From assembly GCA_030145435.1 (NCBI GenBank), contig JAQYVQ010000116.1:1-5786 (forward strand): a DNA stretch of 5,786 bases, in the 5' to 3' direction. The first letter of the stretch is position 1; every line of letters begins with the position of its first letter. The translations under genes and the position numbers were made by a program. The notes beneath the pieces are model-generated. The model was not told the origin of the DNA and did no database searches. It saw nothing but the letters and a program-made list of their open reading frames with translations. This DNA is from Syntrophobacteria bacterium. GTDB taxonomy: Bacteria; Desulfobacterota; DSWW01. Shown piece after piece: positions 1 through 4,979 of the stretch.

Positions 1-617
1 GCCGCGATCTCCTGATGATTCCCGGACAGCAGAACGTCCGGAACCCGGCATCCCATGAACTCCCTGGGCCTCGTGTAGTGAGGGTACTCGAGAAGCCCCT
101 CCTCAAAGGACTCCTCCTGGGTCGACGCCTCGTCGCCGAGAACGCCCGGGAGGAGCCGCGCCGTTGCCTCCAGGATGACCATGGCTGCAAGTTCTCCCCC
201 GGTGAGGATGTAGTCGCCGATCGAGATCTCTTCGTCCACGCCCAATACGCGGACGCGCTCGTCCACACCTTCATACTTCCCACAGACCATGATCAGACGG
301 GGAAGTCGGCTGAGTTCCCTGGCCAACTTTTGATCGAACAGCCGCCCCTGCGGGCTCAGCAGGATGACCCGCGCCCTTGTCTCGTCCGTTCCCTGAACAG
401 CCTCCAGCCCTCGCACGAGCGGTTCGGGCTTCATGACCATCCCGCTGCCGCCTCCGTAAGGCGCGTCGTCCGTCATGCGATGCTTGTCCGTGGTAAAATC
501 CCGGATGTTGTGGCATCGCACCTGGATATTCCCCTGTGCAATCGCCCGGCCCAGGATGCTGGTGGCCAGGTACGAATCAAACATCTCCGGAAAGAGGGTG
601 AGAATCTCAAAGATCAT
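1..617 (-). CDS. trmD: TrmD, tRNA (guanine-37-N1)-methyltransferase, 3'-truncated by the window edge
   Basis: Transfers a methyl group from S-adenosylmethionine to N1 of G37 in tRNAs with a G36-G37 sequence, which prevents +1 frameshifting. It is a cytosolic SPOUT-fold dimer. I translated the minus strand by hand: 205 codons are visible of a usual ~240, and the C-terminal tRNA-binding part lies beyond the left edge. Family landmarks are MIFEILTLFPEMF at 1-13, PYGGGSGM at 53-60, LLSPQG at 86-91, CGKYEGVDER at 112-121, SIGDYILTGGE at 132-142 (trefoil-knot SAM pocket), PHYTRP at 179-184 and VPDVLLSGNH at 192-201. Arg154 matches the catalytic Arg of the enterobacterial enzyme, but residue 169, Asp in that enzyme, is Glu here. 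The ATG at 617-615 overlaps the end of rimM by 11 nt, suggesting translational coupling. It is the last visible gene of the ffh-rpsP-khpA-rimM-trmD cluster. Confidence 0.97.
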   Translation of the reverse strand, partial: MIFEILTLFPEMFDSYLATSILGRAIAQGNIQVRCHNIRDFTTDKHRMTDDAPYGGGSGMVMKPEPLVRGLEAVQGTDETRARVILLSPQGRLFDQKLARELSRLPRLIMVCGKYEGVDERVRVLGVDEEISIGDYILTGGELAAMVILEATARLLPGVLGDEASTQEESFEEGLLEYPHYTRPREFMGCRVPDVLLSGNHQEIA

Positions 618-1146
618 CTTCGTTCAGGAGCCCCTCGACAGCGTGGATGATCATTCGTTTTGCGGGTACGTCCACCTTCCGAACCACGTCTCGAATGGCC
701 GGAATAAGGGATTCCTGTTCTCCTTTCCTGACCACGTATACATCGTGGCTTCTTGTTTCCAGGACCTTTTCAATCGTTCCGACCGATTTGCCGGAGTCTG
801 TACAGACCTCCATGCCGATCAGTTCATACCAGTAATACTCGTCTTCCTCCAGCCGGGGCAGTTCCTTCCTGTCCATGTACAGGGTGAGCCCGACCAGGTC
901 CTCCACAGCCTCGATACGGTCGCGCCCCTTGAACTTGAGCAGGATCCCTTTCTGGTGTTTCTTCGCCTCTTCGAGGGAAAGCACGGTCGGGCCGTCCTTG
1001 CCCTGGACAAGAAGTTCAGGGATTCGCAGGAAGCTCTCGATCGATTCCGCGTAACTGTAAACCTTCACCGCTCCCTTCAGGCCCCAGGGCTTCACCACCT
1101 TGCCGATCGCAAGGTGCGTCTCAGGCGAGATCTCCATTTCGCACAT
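607..1146 (-). CDS. rimM: RimM, 30S ribosomal subunit maturation factor
   Basis: RimM binds ribosomal protein S19 and assists maturation of the 3' head domain of 16S rRNA; loss slows 30S assembly. The 179-residue length is normal. The N-terminal RimM beta-barrel covers about residues 11-97 and starts with the signature GKVVKPWGLKGAVKV (15-29). The C-terminal PRC-barrel covers about 104-176, with YYWYELIGMEV (104-114), then LIPAI (147-151) and VVRKVDV (154-160). The usual His of the N-terminal K-P-H-G motif is Trp21 here. Two starts are possible, ATG at 1146 (Met1) or 1137 (Met4). Neither has a strong Shine-Dalgarno sequence, and the signature begins after both, so the exact start is uncertain by three codons. 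It lies 28 nt after khpA and overlaps trmD by 11 nt, fitting one transcript from the ffh side. Confidence 0.95.
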   Translation of the reverse strand: MCEMEISPETHLAIGKVVKPWGLKGAVKVYSYAESIESFLRIPELLVQGKDGPTVLSLEEAKKHQKGILLKFKGRDRIEAVEDLVGLTLYMDRKELPRLEEDEYYWYELIGMEVCTDSGKSVGTIEKVLETRSHDVYVVRKGEQESLIPAIRDVVRKVDVPAKRMIIHAVEGLLNEDDL

Positions 1147-1174
1147 TCTGTCTTGTTAATAAGGAAGGATGGCG

Positions 1175-1432
1175 CTACTCAATGATCTCCAGGACGGACC
1201 GTTTTCGAATCTTCGTGGATGCGGCACTCAGGATGGTTCGAATCGCCCGGGCCGTTCGGCCCTGTTTCCCGATCACCTTCCCCAGGTCTTCTTTCGCGAC
1301 ACTGAGTTCGAGAACCGAAGTCTTCTCTCCCACCACTTCGTTGACCTTGACTTCGTCCGGCTCGTCCACCAGTGCCTTCGCGATGTACTCGATCAGATCC
1401 TTCATGTTGTCTGTCGATCCTGGAGCCGTCAT
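1175..1432 (-). CDS. khpA: KhpA (YlqC-type) KH-domain RNA-binding protein
   Basis: A small single-KH-domain protein of 85 residues. In Gram-positive bacteria the family pairs with KhpB (Jag/EloR) and binds many RNAs, affecting cell elongation and sRNA biology; the role in this organism is inferred. The core is MKDLIEYIAKALVDEP (10-25), followed by a beta strand and the KH loop I-G-K-Q-G (54-58) in KVIGKQGRTARAIRTIL (52-68), which carries the G-x-x-G RNA-contact motif. The family usually starts at the Met seen here as Met10 (codon 1405-1403). I kept the longer start at 1432 because a GAGAGGAG Shine-Dalgarno sequence lies 10 nt upstream, while Met10 has only a weak AGGA about 12 nt away. The position between rpsP and rimM is classical for this gene. 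What is unusual is the 326-nt gap to rpsP, mostly filled by an inverted-repeat element ending a few bases before the ribosome binding site. Confidence 0.93.
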   Translation of the reverse strand: MTAPGSTDNMKDLIEYIAKALVDEPDEVKVNEVVGEKTSVLELSVAKEDLGKVIGKQGRTARAIRTILSAASTKIRKRSVLEIIE

Positions 1433-1442
1433 AGCTGGGTCA

Positions 1443-1450
1443 CTCCTCTC
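1443..1450 (-). promoter_or_regulatory. Shine-Dalgarno site deciding the khpA start
   Basis: The minus strand reads GAGAGGAG, 10 nt before the ATG at 1432. It favours the 85-residue form of KhpA over the 76-residue form starting at Met10. The site is only 6 nt from the edge of the inverted-repeat element (1457-1676), so pairing of that element in mRNA could affect access to it (inference). Confidence 0.6.
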
Positions 1451-1456
1451 TCTCGA

Positions 1457-1485
1457 TTAAGGGCCCGCGAAAGAATAATTTCACA
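1457..1485 (+). repeat. Left terminal inverted repeat of the palindromic element
   Basis: This 29-base arm begins TTAAGGGCCCGCG and ends TTTCACA. It matches the reverse complement of 1649-1676, with one extra A near the outer end, one C/T and one T/G difference. Its outer end lies 6 nt from the khpA ribosome binding site. Confidence 0.8.
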
Positions 1486-1530
1486 TTTTCGCATCTCATC
1501 TTCGGGCCATCTTTGGCCGCTCCTCAATCA

Positions 1531-1569
1531 CAAGGTCCTCAGAATAGTCGTACTATTCCTGCGGCCTTG
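1531..1569. repeat. Central hairpin of the palindromic element
   Basis: GAATAGT (1542-1548) and ACTATTC (1552-1558) are exact reverse complements around CGT. The stem extends outward through CCTCA and TGCGG to CAAGG (1531-1535) and CCTTG (1565-1569), with one mismatch and two single-base bulges. The result is roughly a 17-bp stem with a three-base loop near the middle of the element. It has no trailing T run on either strand, so it does not look like an intrinsic terminator. Confidence 0.7.
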
Positions 1570-1583
1570 CTCGATCGTCGCGA

Positions 1584-1604
1584 CCAAATCTGACCCAAAT
1601 CTGA
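1584..1604 (+). repeat. Tandem 11-bp repeat (two copies of CCAAATCTGA)
   Basis: CCAAATCTGA occurs at 1584-1593 and again at 1595-1604, separated by one C. It lies only in the right half of the palindromic element and partly explains why that half is longer than the left. It is likely a local duplication. Confidence 0.65.
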
Positions 1605-1648
1605 GCGCGAAACCCCTCCCGCAAAATGAGACAATTCGCCTCCCCCAC

Positions 1649-1676
1649 TGTGAAATTCTTCTTTCGCGGACCCTAA
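1649..1676 (-). repeat. Right terminal inverted repeat of the palindromic element
   Basis: This 28-base arm reads, on the minus strand, from TTAGGGTCCGCG to TTTCACA. It is the partner of 1457-1485. The remaining gap from here to the rpsP stop (1677-1758) is purine-rich on the minus strand, and I see nothing recognisable in it: no terminator hairpin with a T run and no gene. Confidence 0.8.
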
Positions 1677-1758
1677 GCAAGGTTCTCACCTGGCCATCCT
1701 ACGAATCTTCAAGAGCTGTCCGCTCCCCTTGCCTTTTCCCGTTCCCTTCTCCGTCGGG

Positions 1759-2022
1759 TCAAGGCTGGCTTTCGACCTGGATCGATTGCCGAAACCGACG
1801 TACGAGAGCGGCCACGGCGTCTGAGGGCAGGGCCCCTTTTTCAACCCACTGATCATAGCGATCTGTCTTGACCGTGATCTCCGCCGGCTCCGTCAACGGA
1901 TTGTAAGTCCCCACCTTTTCGATGAATTTCCCGTCTCGAGGGGCTCGGCGGTCTGCGACCACGATGTGATAGAAGGGTCTCTTGTGGGTGCCCCTTCTCT
2001 GCAAACGAATCCTGACGGCCAT
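1759..2022 (-). CDS. rpsP: 30S ribosomal protein S16
   Basis: S16 is a primary-assembly protein of the 30S body that contacts 16S rRNA. The 87-residue length is normal (about 80-90). The protein opens with the diagnostic MAVRIRLQRRG, then HKRPFYHIVVADRRAPRDG (13-31), IEKVGTYNP (34-42) and the helical segment WVEKGALPSDAVAALVRR (59-76). The start at 2022 is supported by an AAGGAGG site 8 nt upstream. It lies 23 nt after ffh, so the two are surely co-transcribed. The next gene, khpA, is 326 nt further on, across the inverted-repeat element, so downstream expression may differ from that of rpsP (inference). Confidence 0.98.
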   Translation of the reverse strand: MAVRIRLQRRGTHKRPFYHIVVADRRAPRDGKFIEKVGTYNPLTEPAEITVKTDRYDQWVEKGALPSDAVAALVRRFRQSIQVESQP

Positions 2023-2030
2023 ACTCGGTT

Positions 2031-2037
2031 CCTCCTT
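2031..2037 (-). promoter_or_regulatory. Strong Shine-Dalgarno site of rpsP
   Basis: AAGGAGG on the minus strand, 8 nt before the rpsP ATG at 2022 and lying in the short ffh-rpsP gap. It is the strongest ribosome binding site in the window, in keeping with high ribosomal protein output; ffh just upstream has only a weak one. Confidence 0.7.
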
Positions 2038-2045
2038 TTCTTTCC

Positions 2046-3374
2046 CTATTGCATGAACAATTTTCCCAGTCCGCGCGGTCCCATCTTCTGAATCTTCTTC
2101 ATCATCTGCCGGGCCTGTATGTACTGCTTCAGAAGTCGGTTGACGTCCTGGACGGATGTGCCGCTTCCCTTGGCGATACGTTTCCTCCGACTTCCGTTCA
2201 GGATCGTATGATCACGCCTCTCCTTGAGGGTCATGGAGTTGATGATGGCTTCGATCTTGACCAGTTCCTTCTCATCCGGCTCGGCGCCCGACATCTTCTT
2301 GAGCTTGCTGAACCCCGGAATCATCGAAACAAGCTCGTCCAGGGACCCCATTTGGCGAACCTGCTTCAACTGATCCTGGAAATCCTCCAGGGTGAACGTA
2401 TCCTTGCGGAGCTTCTCCTCCAACTCCTTGGCCTTCTTCTCATCGATGGAGGCCTCCGCCTTCTCGATTAGCGAGAGGATGTCCCCCATGCCCAGAATAC
2501 GGTTGGCCATGCGATCCGGATGGAACGGCTCCAGGGCGTTCGTTTTTTCCCCCACGCCGACGAATTTGATCGGCTTTCCGGTCACGGATCGTATCGAAAG
2601 GGCCGCCCCGCCCCTGGCGTCCCCGTCGAGCTTCGAGAGAATCACCCCGTCGATATCCAGCAACTCATCGAACCGTGAAGCGACGTTGACAGCGTCCTGG
2701 CCCGTCATGGCGTCCGCGACCATCAGGATCTCCGAAGGCTCGATTGCCTCACGGATCCTGCGGAGTTCTTCCATCAGTTCTTCGTCGATGTGCAGCCTTC
2801 CCGCTGTGTCGATGATCAGCGTGTCTCGGCCTTGCGCGCGGGCCTCTTCCCGGGCCGCCAGACAGATGTCCACGGGGTTCTGATCGACACGGGACGGGTA
2901 GACGGGCACCTGGATCTGGTCTCCGAGCTGGGTCAGCTGTTCGATGGCCGCGGGGCGATACACATCCGCCGGCACGAGGTAGGGGAGACGCTTCGCCGTT
3001 CGAAGCCAGACCGCGAGCTTGGCCGCGGTGGTCGTCTTCCCCGAACCCTGGAGCCCGATCAGGACGATGCTCGCCGGATTCTGCCCCGCGAGGTTCAGCT
3101 CAGCCCTCTCCGAACCCATGGTTTGGATCAGCTCTTCGTGCACGATCTTGACGAATTGCTGCCCCGGCGTGAGGCTCTCCATCACCTCGCTTCCGCTGGC
3201 GCGCCCCTTCACGGCACCGGTGAATTCCTTGACAACCTTGTAGTTGACATCCGCCTCCAAAAGCGCCATCCTTACTTCCCGGAGAGCCTCTTGGATGTTC
3301 TTTTCATTGAGTTTTCCGTGTCCTCGGACCTTCTTGAAGACCAGGGAAAGCTTGTCGGAGAGGTTGTCAAACAT
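2046..3374 (-). CDS. ffh: Ffh, signal recognition particle GTPase (SRP54)
   Basis: Ffh binds 4.5S/SRP RNA and hydrophobic signal sequences of nascent chains, then docks with the FtsY receptor in a GTP-dependent complex to deliver ribosomes to SecYEG. All domains are present in 442 residues. The N domain is ~1-98. The G domain is ~99-298, with P-loop GLQGSGKTT (107-115), DVYRPAAIEQL (137-147), DTAGR (189-193), the guanine-specificity segment SKLDGDARGG (247-256) and FVGVGEK (271-277). The Met-rich M domain is ~300-442, with MGSLDELVSMIPG (342-354) and the RNA-binding SRRKRIAKGSG (395-405). The length is near typical (~450) and the C-terminal tail is short. The start at 3374 begins at the conserved MFDNLSDKL; its Shine-Dalgarno sequence is weak. 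It is the first gene of the minus-strand cluster, divergent from tolQ. Confidence 0.98.
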   Translation of the reverse strand: MFDNLSDKLSLVFKKVRGHGKLNEKNIQEALREVRMALLEADVNYKVVKEFTGAVKGRASGSEVMESLTPGQQFVKIVHEELIQTMGSERAELNLAGQNPASIVLIGLQGSGKTTTAAKLAVWLRTAKRLPYLVPADVYRPAAIEQLTQLGDQIQVPVYPSRVDQNPVDICLAAREEARAQGRDTLIIDTAGRLHIDEELMEELRRIREAIEPSEILMVADAMTGQDAVNVASRFDELLDIDGVILSKLDGDARGGAALSIRSVTGKPIKFVGVGEKTNALEPFHPDRMANRILGMGDILSLIEKAEASIDEKKAKELEEKLRKDTFTLEDFQDQLKQVRQMGSLDELVSMIPGFSKLKKMSGAEPDEKELVKIEAIINSMTLKERRDHTILNGSRRKRIAKGSGTSVQDVNRLLKQYIQARQMMKKIQKMGPRGLGKLFMQ

Positions 3375-3527
3375 GCGCTCAATCTTCGGGTTCTCGACCC
3401 AGGGTCAGGCCCATTCTGGTGGTCCCGGGGGGGTACCCTTGCCTTTCGGTCGGTATTATATCGAATTTCTAGGGTCAAGCAAACTTCTTATTATACCACA
3501 AATATCCTTTCATTTCCAAGGGGCCTT
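3375..3527. promoter_or_regulatory. Divergent ffh/tolQ intergenic control region
   Basis: 153 bp separate the two divergent starts. The half nearer tolQ (about 3451-3516) is AT-rich and carries the promoter elements; the half nearer ffh is GC-rich, with a run of seven G (3427-3433) inside a GGTCCC/GGGTACC inverted repeat, and would form the ffh leader. A near-repeat AGGGTCAGGC (3401-3410) and AGGGTCAAGC (3471-3480) occurs exactly 70 bp apart. On the plus strand the AT-rich TTATTATAC at 3488-3496 could supply a -10 box for tolQ, but I find no good -35 box, so the tolQ promoter is not firmly placed. Confidence 0.6.
3455..3482 (-). promoter_or_regulatory. Sigma-70-type promoter for the ffh cluster
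   Basis: On the minus strand a perfect TATAAT -10 box (3460-3455) is preceded by TTGCTT (3482-3477) with a 16-bp spacer, or by TTTGCT with 17 bp. Transcription would start near 3448 and leave a leader of about 74 nt before the ffh ATG. A closer TTGACC lies only 12 bp from the -10 box, which is too short a spacing. The -10 is convincing and the -35 is moderate. Confidence 0.6.
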
Positions 3528-4337
3528 ATGAACGCCATGTTTCTGCTCCAGGTAACTGCCCAGACCCCGCTCAAGCAGGAGGCGCCGATCCAGGAGGCGT
3601 TGCGGGAGAGCGTTTCGACCACCGCCGGGGGGAGCCTGCTCGCCGACACTTTCCTCCAGGCCGGTCCTGTCGTGAAGCTCGTCCTGTTTCTCCTGGTCGT
3701 GCTTTCCGTGGCCTGCTGGGGGATCATCCTCTACAAGTACCTCACGCTGCGCAGGGCCCAGCAAAACGGCCAGGAATTCTCCGATCTCTTCTCGAAGGCC
3801 TCGAGCCTGATGGAGGTCTACCACGCATCGAAGAACATCTCTTCCAGCCCGCTGCTCGATGTGTTCGAGGCCGGTTACCGGGAGCTTTCGCGGCTGCTCG
3901 CCTCCTCCTCAGGGTCGGCTTCCCCCCAGACAGGGAGTGATCCCTCCGTGGCCTCCCTCAAGATGGGCGGCGTGGACAACGTGGACCGGGCGATGCAGAA
4001 GGCGAAGAGCAGGGTGACCACCCATTTGGAGAAATATCTGACCTTTCTGGCCACCACCGGCTCGACGGCTCCGTTTATAGGCCTCTTCGGAACCGTGTGG
4101 GGCATCATGAACGCCTTCCGGGCCATCGGAGCTACGGGCAGCGCAAACCTGGCCACGGTAGCGCCCGGGATCGCCGAGGCGTTGATCGCGACTGCCGTGG
4201 GCCTGTTTGCCGCCATTCCCGCCGTGGTGGCGTACAATTTCTTCCTCCATTGGGTTCGCGTTGTCACGAAGGACATGGAGAACTTCTCCACGGACTTGAT
4301 CAACTCGATCGAGAGACATCTTCGCAAGACGTCGTGA
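3528..4337 (+). CDS. tolQ: TolQ, proton-channel subunit of the Tol-Pal motor (MotA/TolQ/ExbB family)
   Basis: TolQ forms, with TolR, the inner-membrane motor that uses the proton gradient to energise TolA during cell division and outer-membrane maintenance. Of 269 residues, three membrane segments are visible: ~48-71, ~171-198 and ~214-241. Signatures are GLFGTVWGIMNAF (185-197) and VAPGIAEALIATAVGLF (211-227). They retain Thr189 and Thr222, the counterparts of E. coli TolQ Thr145 and Thr178, which line the channel. The match to TolQ wording in these segments, plus tolR and tolA downstream, favours TolQ over ExbB. It is longer than E. coli TolQ (~230) because of an extended N-terminus and a Ser/Gly-rich cytoplasmic insertion (~125-149). 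The ATG at 3528 follows AAGGGG closely; Met4 at 3537 is an alternative. It is the first gene of the plus-strand cluster. Confidence 0.95.
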   Translation: MNAMFLLQVTAQTPLKQEAPIQEALRESVSTTAGGSLLADTFLQAGPVVKLVLFLLVVLSVACWGIILYKYLTLRRAQQNGQEFSDLFSKASSLMEVYHASKNISSSPLLDVFEAGYRELSRLLASSSGSASPQTGSDPSVASLKMGGVDNVDRAMQKAKSRVTTHLEKYLTFLATTGSTAPFIGLFGTVWGIMNAFRAIGATGSANLATVAPGIAEALIATAVGLFAAIPAVVAYNFFLHWVRVVTKDMENFSTDLINSIERHLRKTS

Positions 4338-4400
4338 CGAAACCCAAACAAATCGAATCGGAACAGGGATAGCACTGCCAATCGAAGTGGATGTGGGCGG

Positions 4401-4805
4401 ATGAAATCAGTAGAAGAGGGAAATCAGCCACTGAGCGAGATCAATGTCACGCCTTTCGTGGATGTGATGTTGGTCCTGTTGATCATCTTCATGGTCACCG
4501 CGCCTCTGCTCCAGTACGGGGTTGAAGTGGATCTTCCGGAGTCGAGTCGCGAGCCCCTGGAAATCCCGAAGGAGCAGGTTGTTCTCAGCATCGCCAAGGA
4601 TCGTACGATCTACGTGGACCGGTACAAGACCTCGTTGTCAGAGTTGGGACAGAAGCTCGAAGCGATCTACAAGGGTAGACAGAGGAAGGAGATCTTCCTC
4701 CAGGCGGACAAGACCGTGCCCTATGGGTTCGTAGTCCAGACCATGGCCGTTATCCGGGAGGCGGGCATCGACCAGATGGGCCTGATCACGGAATCGCCTG
4801 ATTAG
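4401..4805 (+). CDS. tolR: TolR, ExbD/TolR-family motor subunit
   Basis: TolR is the TolQ partner: a single-span inner-membrane protein with a periplasmic domain, coupling proton flow to TolA movement and binding peptidoglycan. The 134-residue length is typical. A short cytoplasmic N-terminus leads into INVTPFVDVMLVLLIIFMV (14-32); Asp21 in the membrane segment corresponds to E. coli TolR Asp23, the proton-carrying residue. The periplasmic domain follows, with VEVDLPES (41-48) and the ExbD/TolR C-terminal motif ADKTVPYGFVVQTMAVIREA (102-121). The start at 4401 has only a poor ribosome binding site; no in-frame ATG or GTG was seen just upstream. The gap from tolQ is 63 nt with nothing notable in it. 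ExbD is the alternative name, but context favours TolR. Confidence 0.94.
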   Translation: MKSVEEGNQPLSEINVTPFVDVMLVLLIIFMVTAPLLQYGVEVDLPESSREPLEIPKEQVVLSIAKDRTIYVDRYKTSLSELGQKLEAIYKGRQRKEIFLQADKTVPYGFVVQTMAVIREAGIDQMGLITESPD

Positions 4806-4839
4806 CGTTCCGCCCAGGGATTCCTAATGCCGGAGCCCC

Positions 4840-4971
4840 AGGCGAAAGGCAAAAGGAAAAAGGTGAAAGGATTCGCCACTGGATGCAGAGAGAGAATCTG
4901 TTCCCCGTGCTGTGTTATAATACTTGCAGTTGGGGCTGTTCCTTTGGCCTTTAACCTTTGACCTTTCACCT
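4840..4971. repeat. Inverted heptanucleotide-repeat arrays in the tolR-tolA gap
   Basis: The left arm (4840-4870) is four tandem 7-bp units plus AGG: AGGCGAA, AGGCAAA, AGGAAAA, AGGTGAA. The right arm (4941-4971) read on the minus strand is also four units plus AGG: AGGTGAA, AGGTCAA, AGGTTAA, AGGCCAA. The consensus is AGGNNAA. Both arms are exactly 31 bp and 24 of 31 positions pair as an inverted repeat, with differences confined to the two variable positions. The 70-bp spacer holds a promoter-like box. The function is unknown. Heptanucleotide repeat families are known in other bacteria, such as the STRR repeats of cyanobacteria, but I cannot assign this one. The rest of the 174-nt gap shows no gene. 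Confidence 0.8.
4913..4921 (+). promoter_or_regulatory. Extended -10 promoter candidate upstream of tolA
   Basis: TGTTATAAT is a TGN extended -10 followed by a perfect TATAAT (4916-4921). No good -35 box is seen at 16-18 bp, but extended -10 promoters can work without one. Transcription would start near 4928, about 52-61 nt before the tolA start, and the leader would contain the right heptad array. This would give tolA an internal promoter separate from tolQR. Confidence 0.45.
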
Positions 4972-4979
4972 TCAGGGAT

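Larger units (their letters stand above)
1457..1676. mobile_element. MITE-like imperfect palindromic element (~220 bp) between rpsP and khpA
   Basis: A non-coding element with terminal inverted repeats: 1457-1485 and 1649-1676 are reverse complements with two mismatches and one single-base gap. Both share C-C-G-C-G-A-A-A-G-A-A and A-A-T-T-T-C-A-C-A. Further inverted pairs follow in nested order: 1494-1506 with 1618-1631 (TCTCATyTT then CGGG), 1512-1520 with 1580-1588 (TTTGGyCGC), and a central hairpin at 1531-1569. The whole stretch is therefore a long imperfect palindrome. Reduced to GGG...CCC (1461-1673) it is flanked by TAA on both sides, a possible 3-bp target duplication. I see no transposase or credible coding frame, so if mobile it would need a helper in trans. 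It could instead be an extragenic palindrome or a structured RNA processing site. In the operon transcript it would fold into a long hairpin between rpsP and khpA. Confidence 0.65.

Noticed and set aside
15..1185. Long plus-strand open frames at 15-650 and 475-1185
   Set aside because: They lie antisense to trmD and rimM, which have clear family motifs on the minus strand, and their translations resemble no family I know.
1531..1569. Central hairpin as a rho-independent terminator after rpsP
   Set aside because: There is no T run after the stem on either strand, and it belongs to a larger palindrome. Termination here would cut off khpA, rimM and trmD.
1433..1758. CRISPR array or riboswitch in the rpsP-khpA gap
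   Set aside because: There are no evenly spaced direct repeats with unique spacers, and I recognise no riboswitch core. The inverted-repeat structure explains most of the gap.
1699..1761. Possible TGA readthrough extending rpsP by 19 codons to a TAG at 1701-1699
   Set aside because: S16 is already full length at 87 residues, the extra residues match no known S16 tail, and I see no readthrough signal. Nineteen open codons can occur by chance in purine-rich DNA.
1169..1852. 227-codon plus-strand open frame across the rpsP-khpA gap
   Set aside because: It overlaps khpA and the end of rpsP antisense and reads through the palindromic element. The Arg/Ser-rich translation looks like a shadow frame, with no good ribosome binding site seen.
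3469..3476. TTGACC as the -35 box of the ffh promoter
   Set aside because: It looks like a consensus -35 but is only 12 bp from the TATAAT box, well short of the usual 16-18 bp. TTGCTT just upstream has correct spacing.
2790..3527. Upstream extension of the tolQ frame to 2790 (515 codons)
   Set aside because: The extension is antisense to ffh and crosses its promoter. TolQ homology begins after the ATG at 3528, which has a nearby ribosome binding site.
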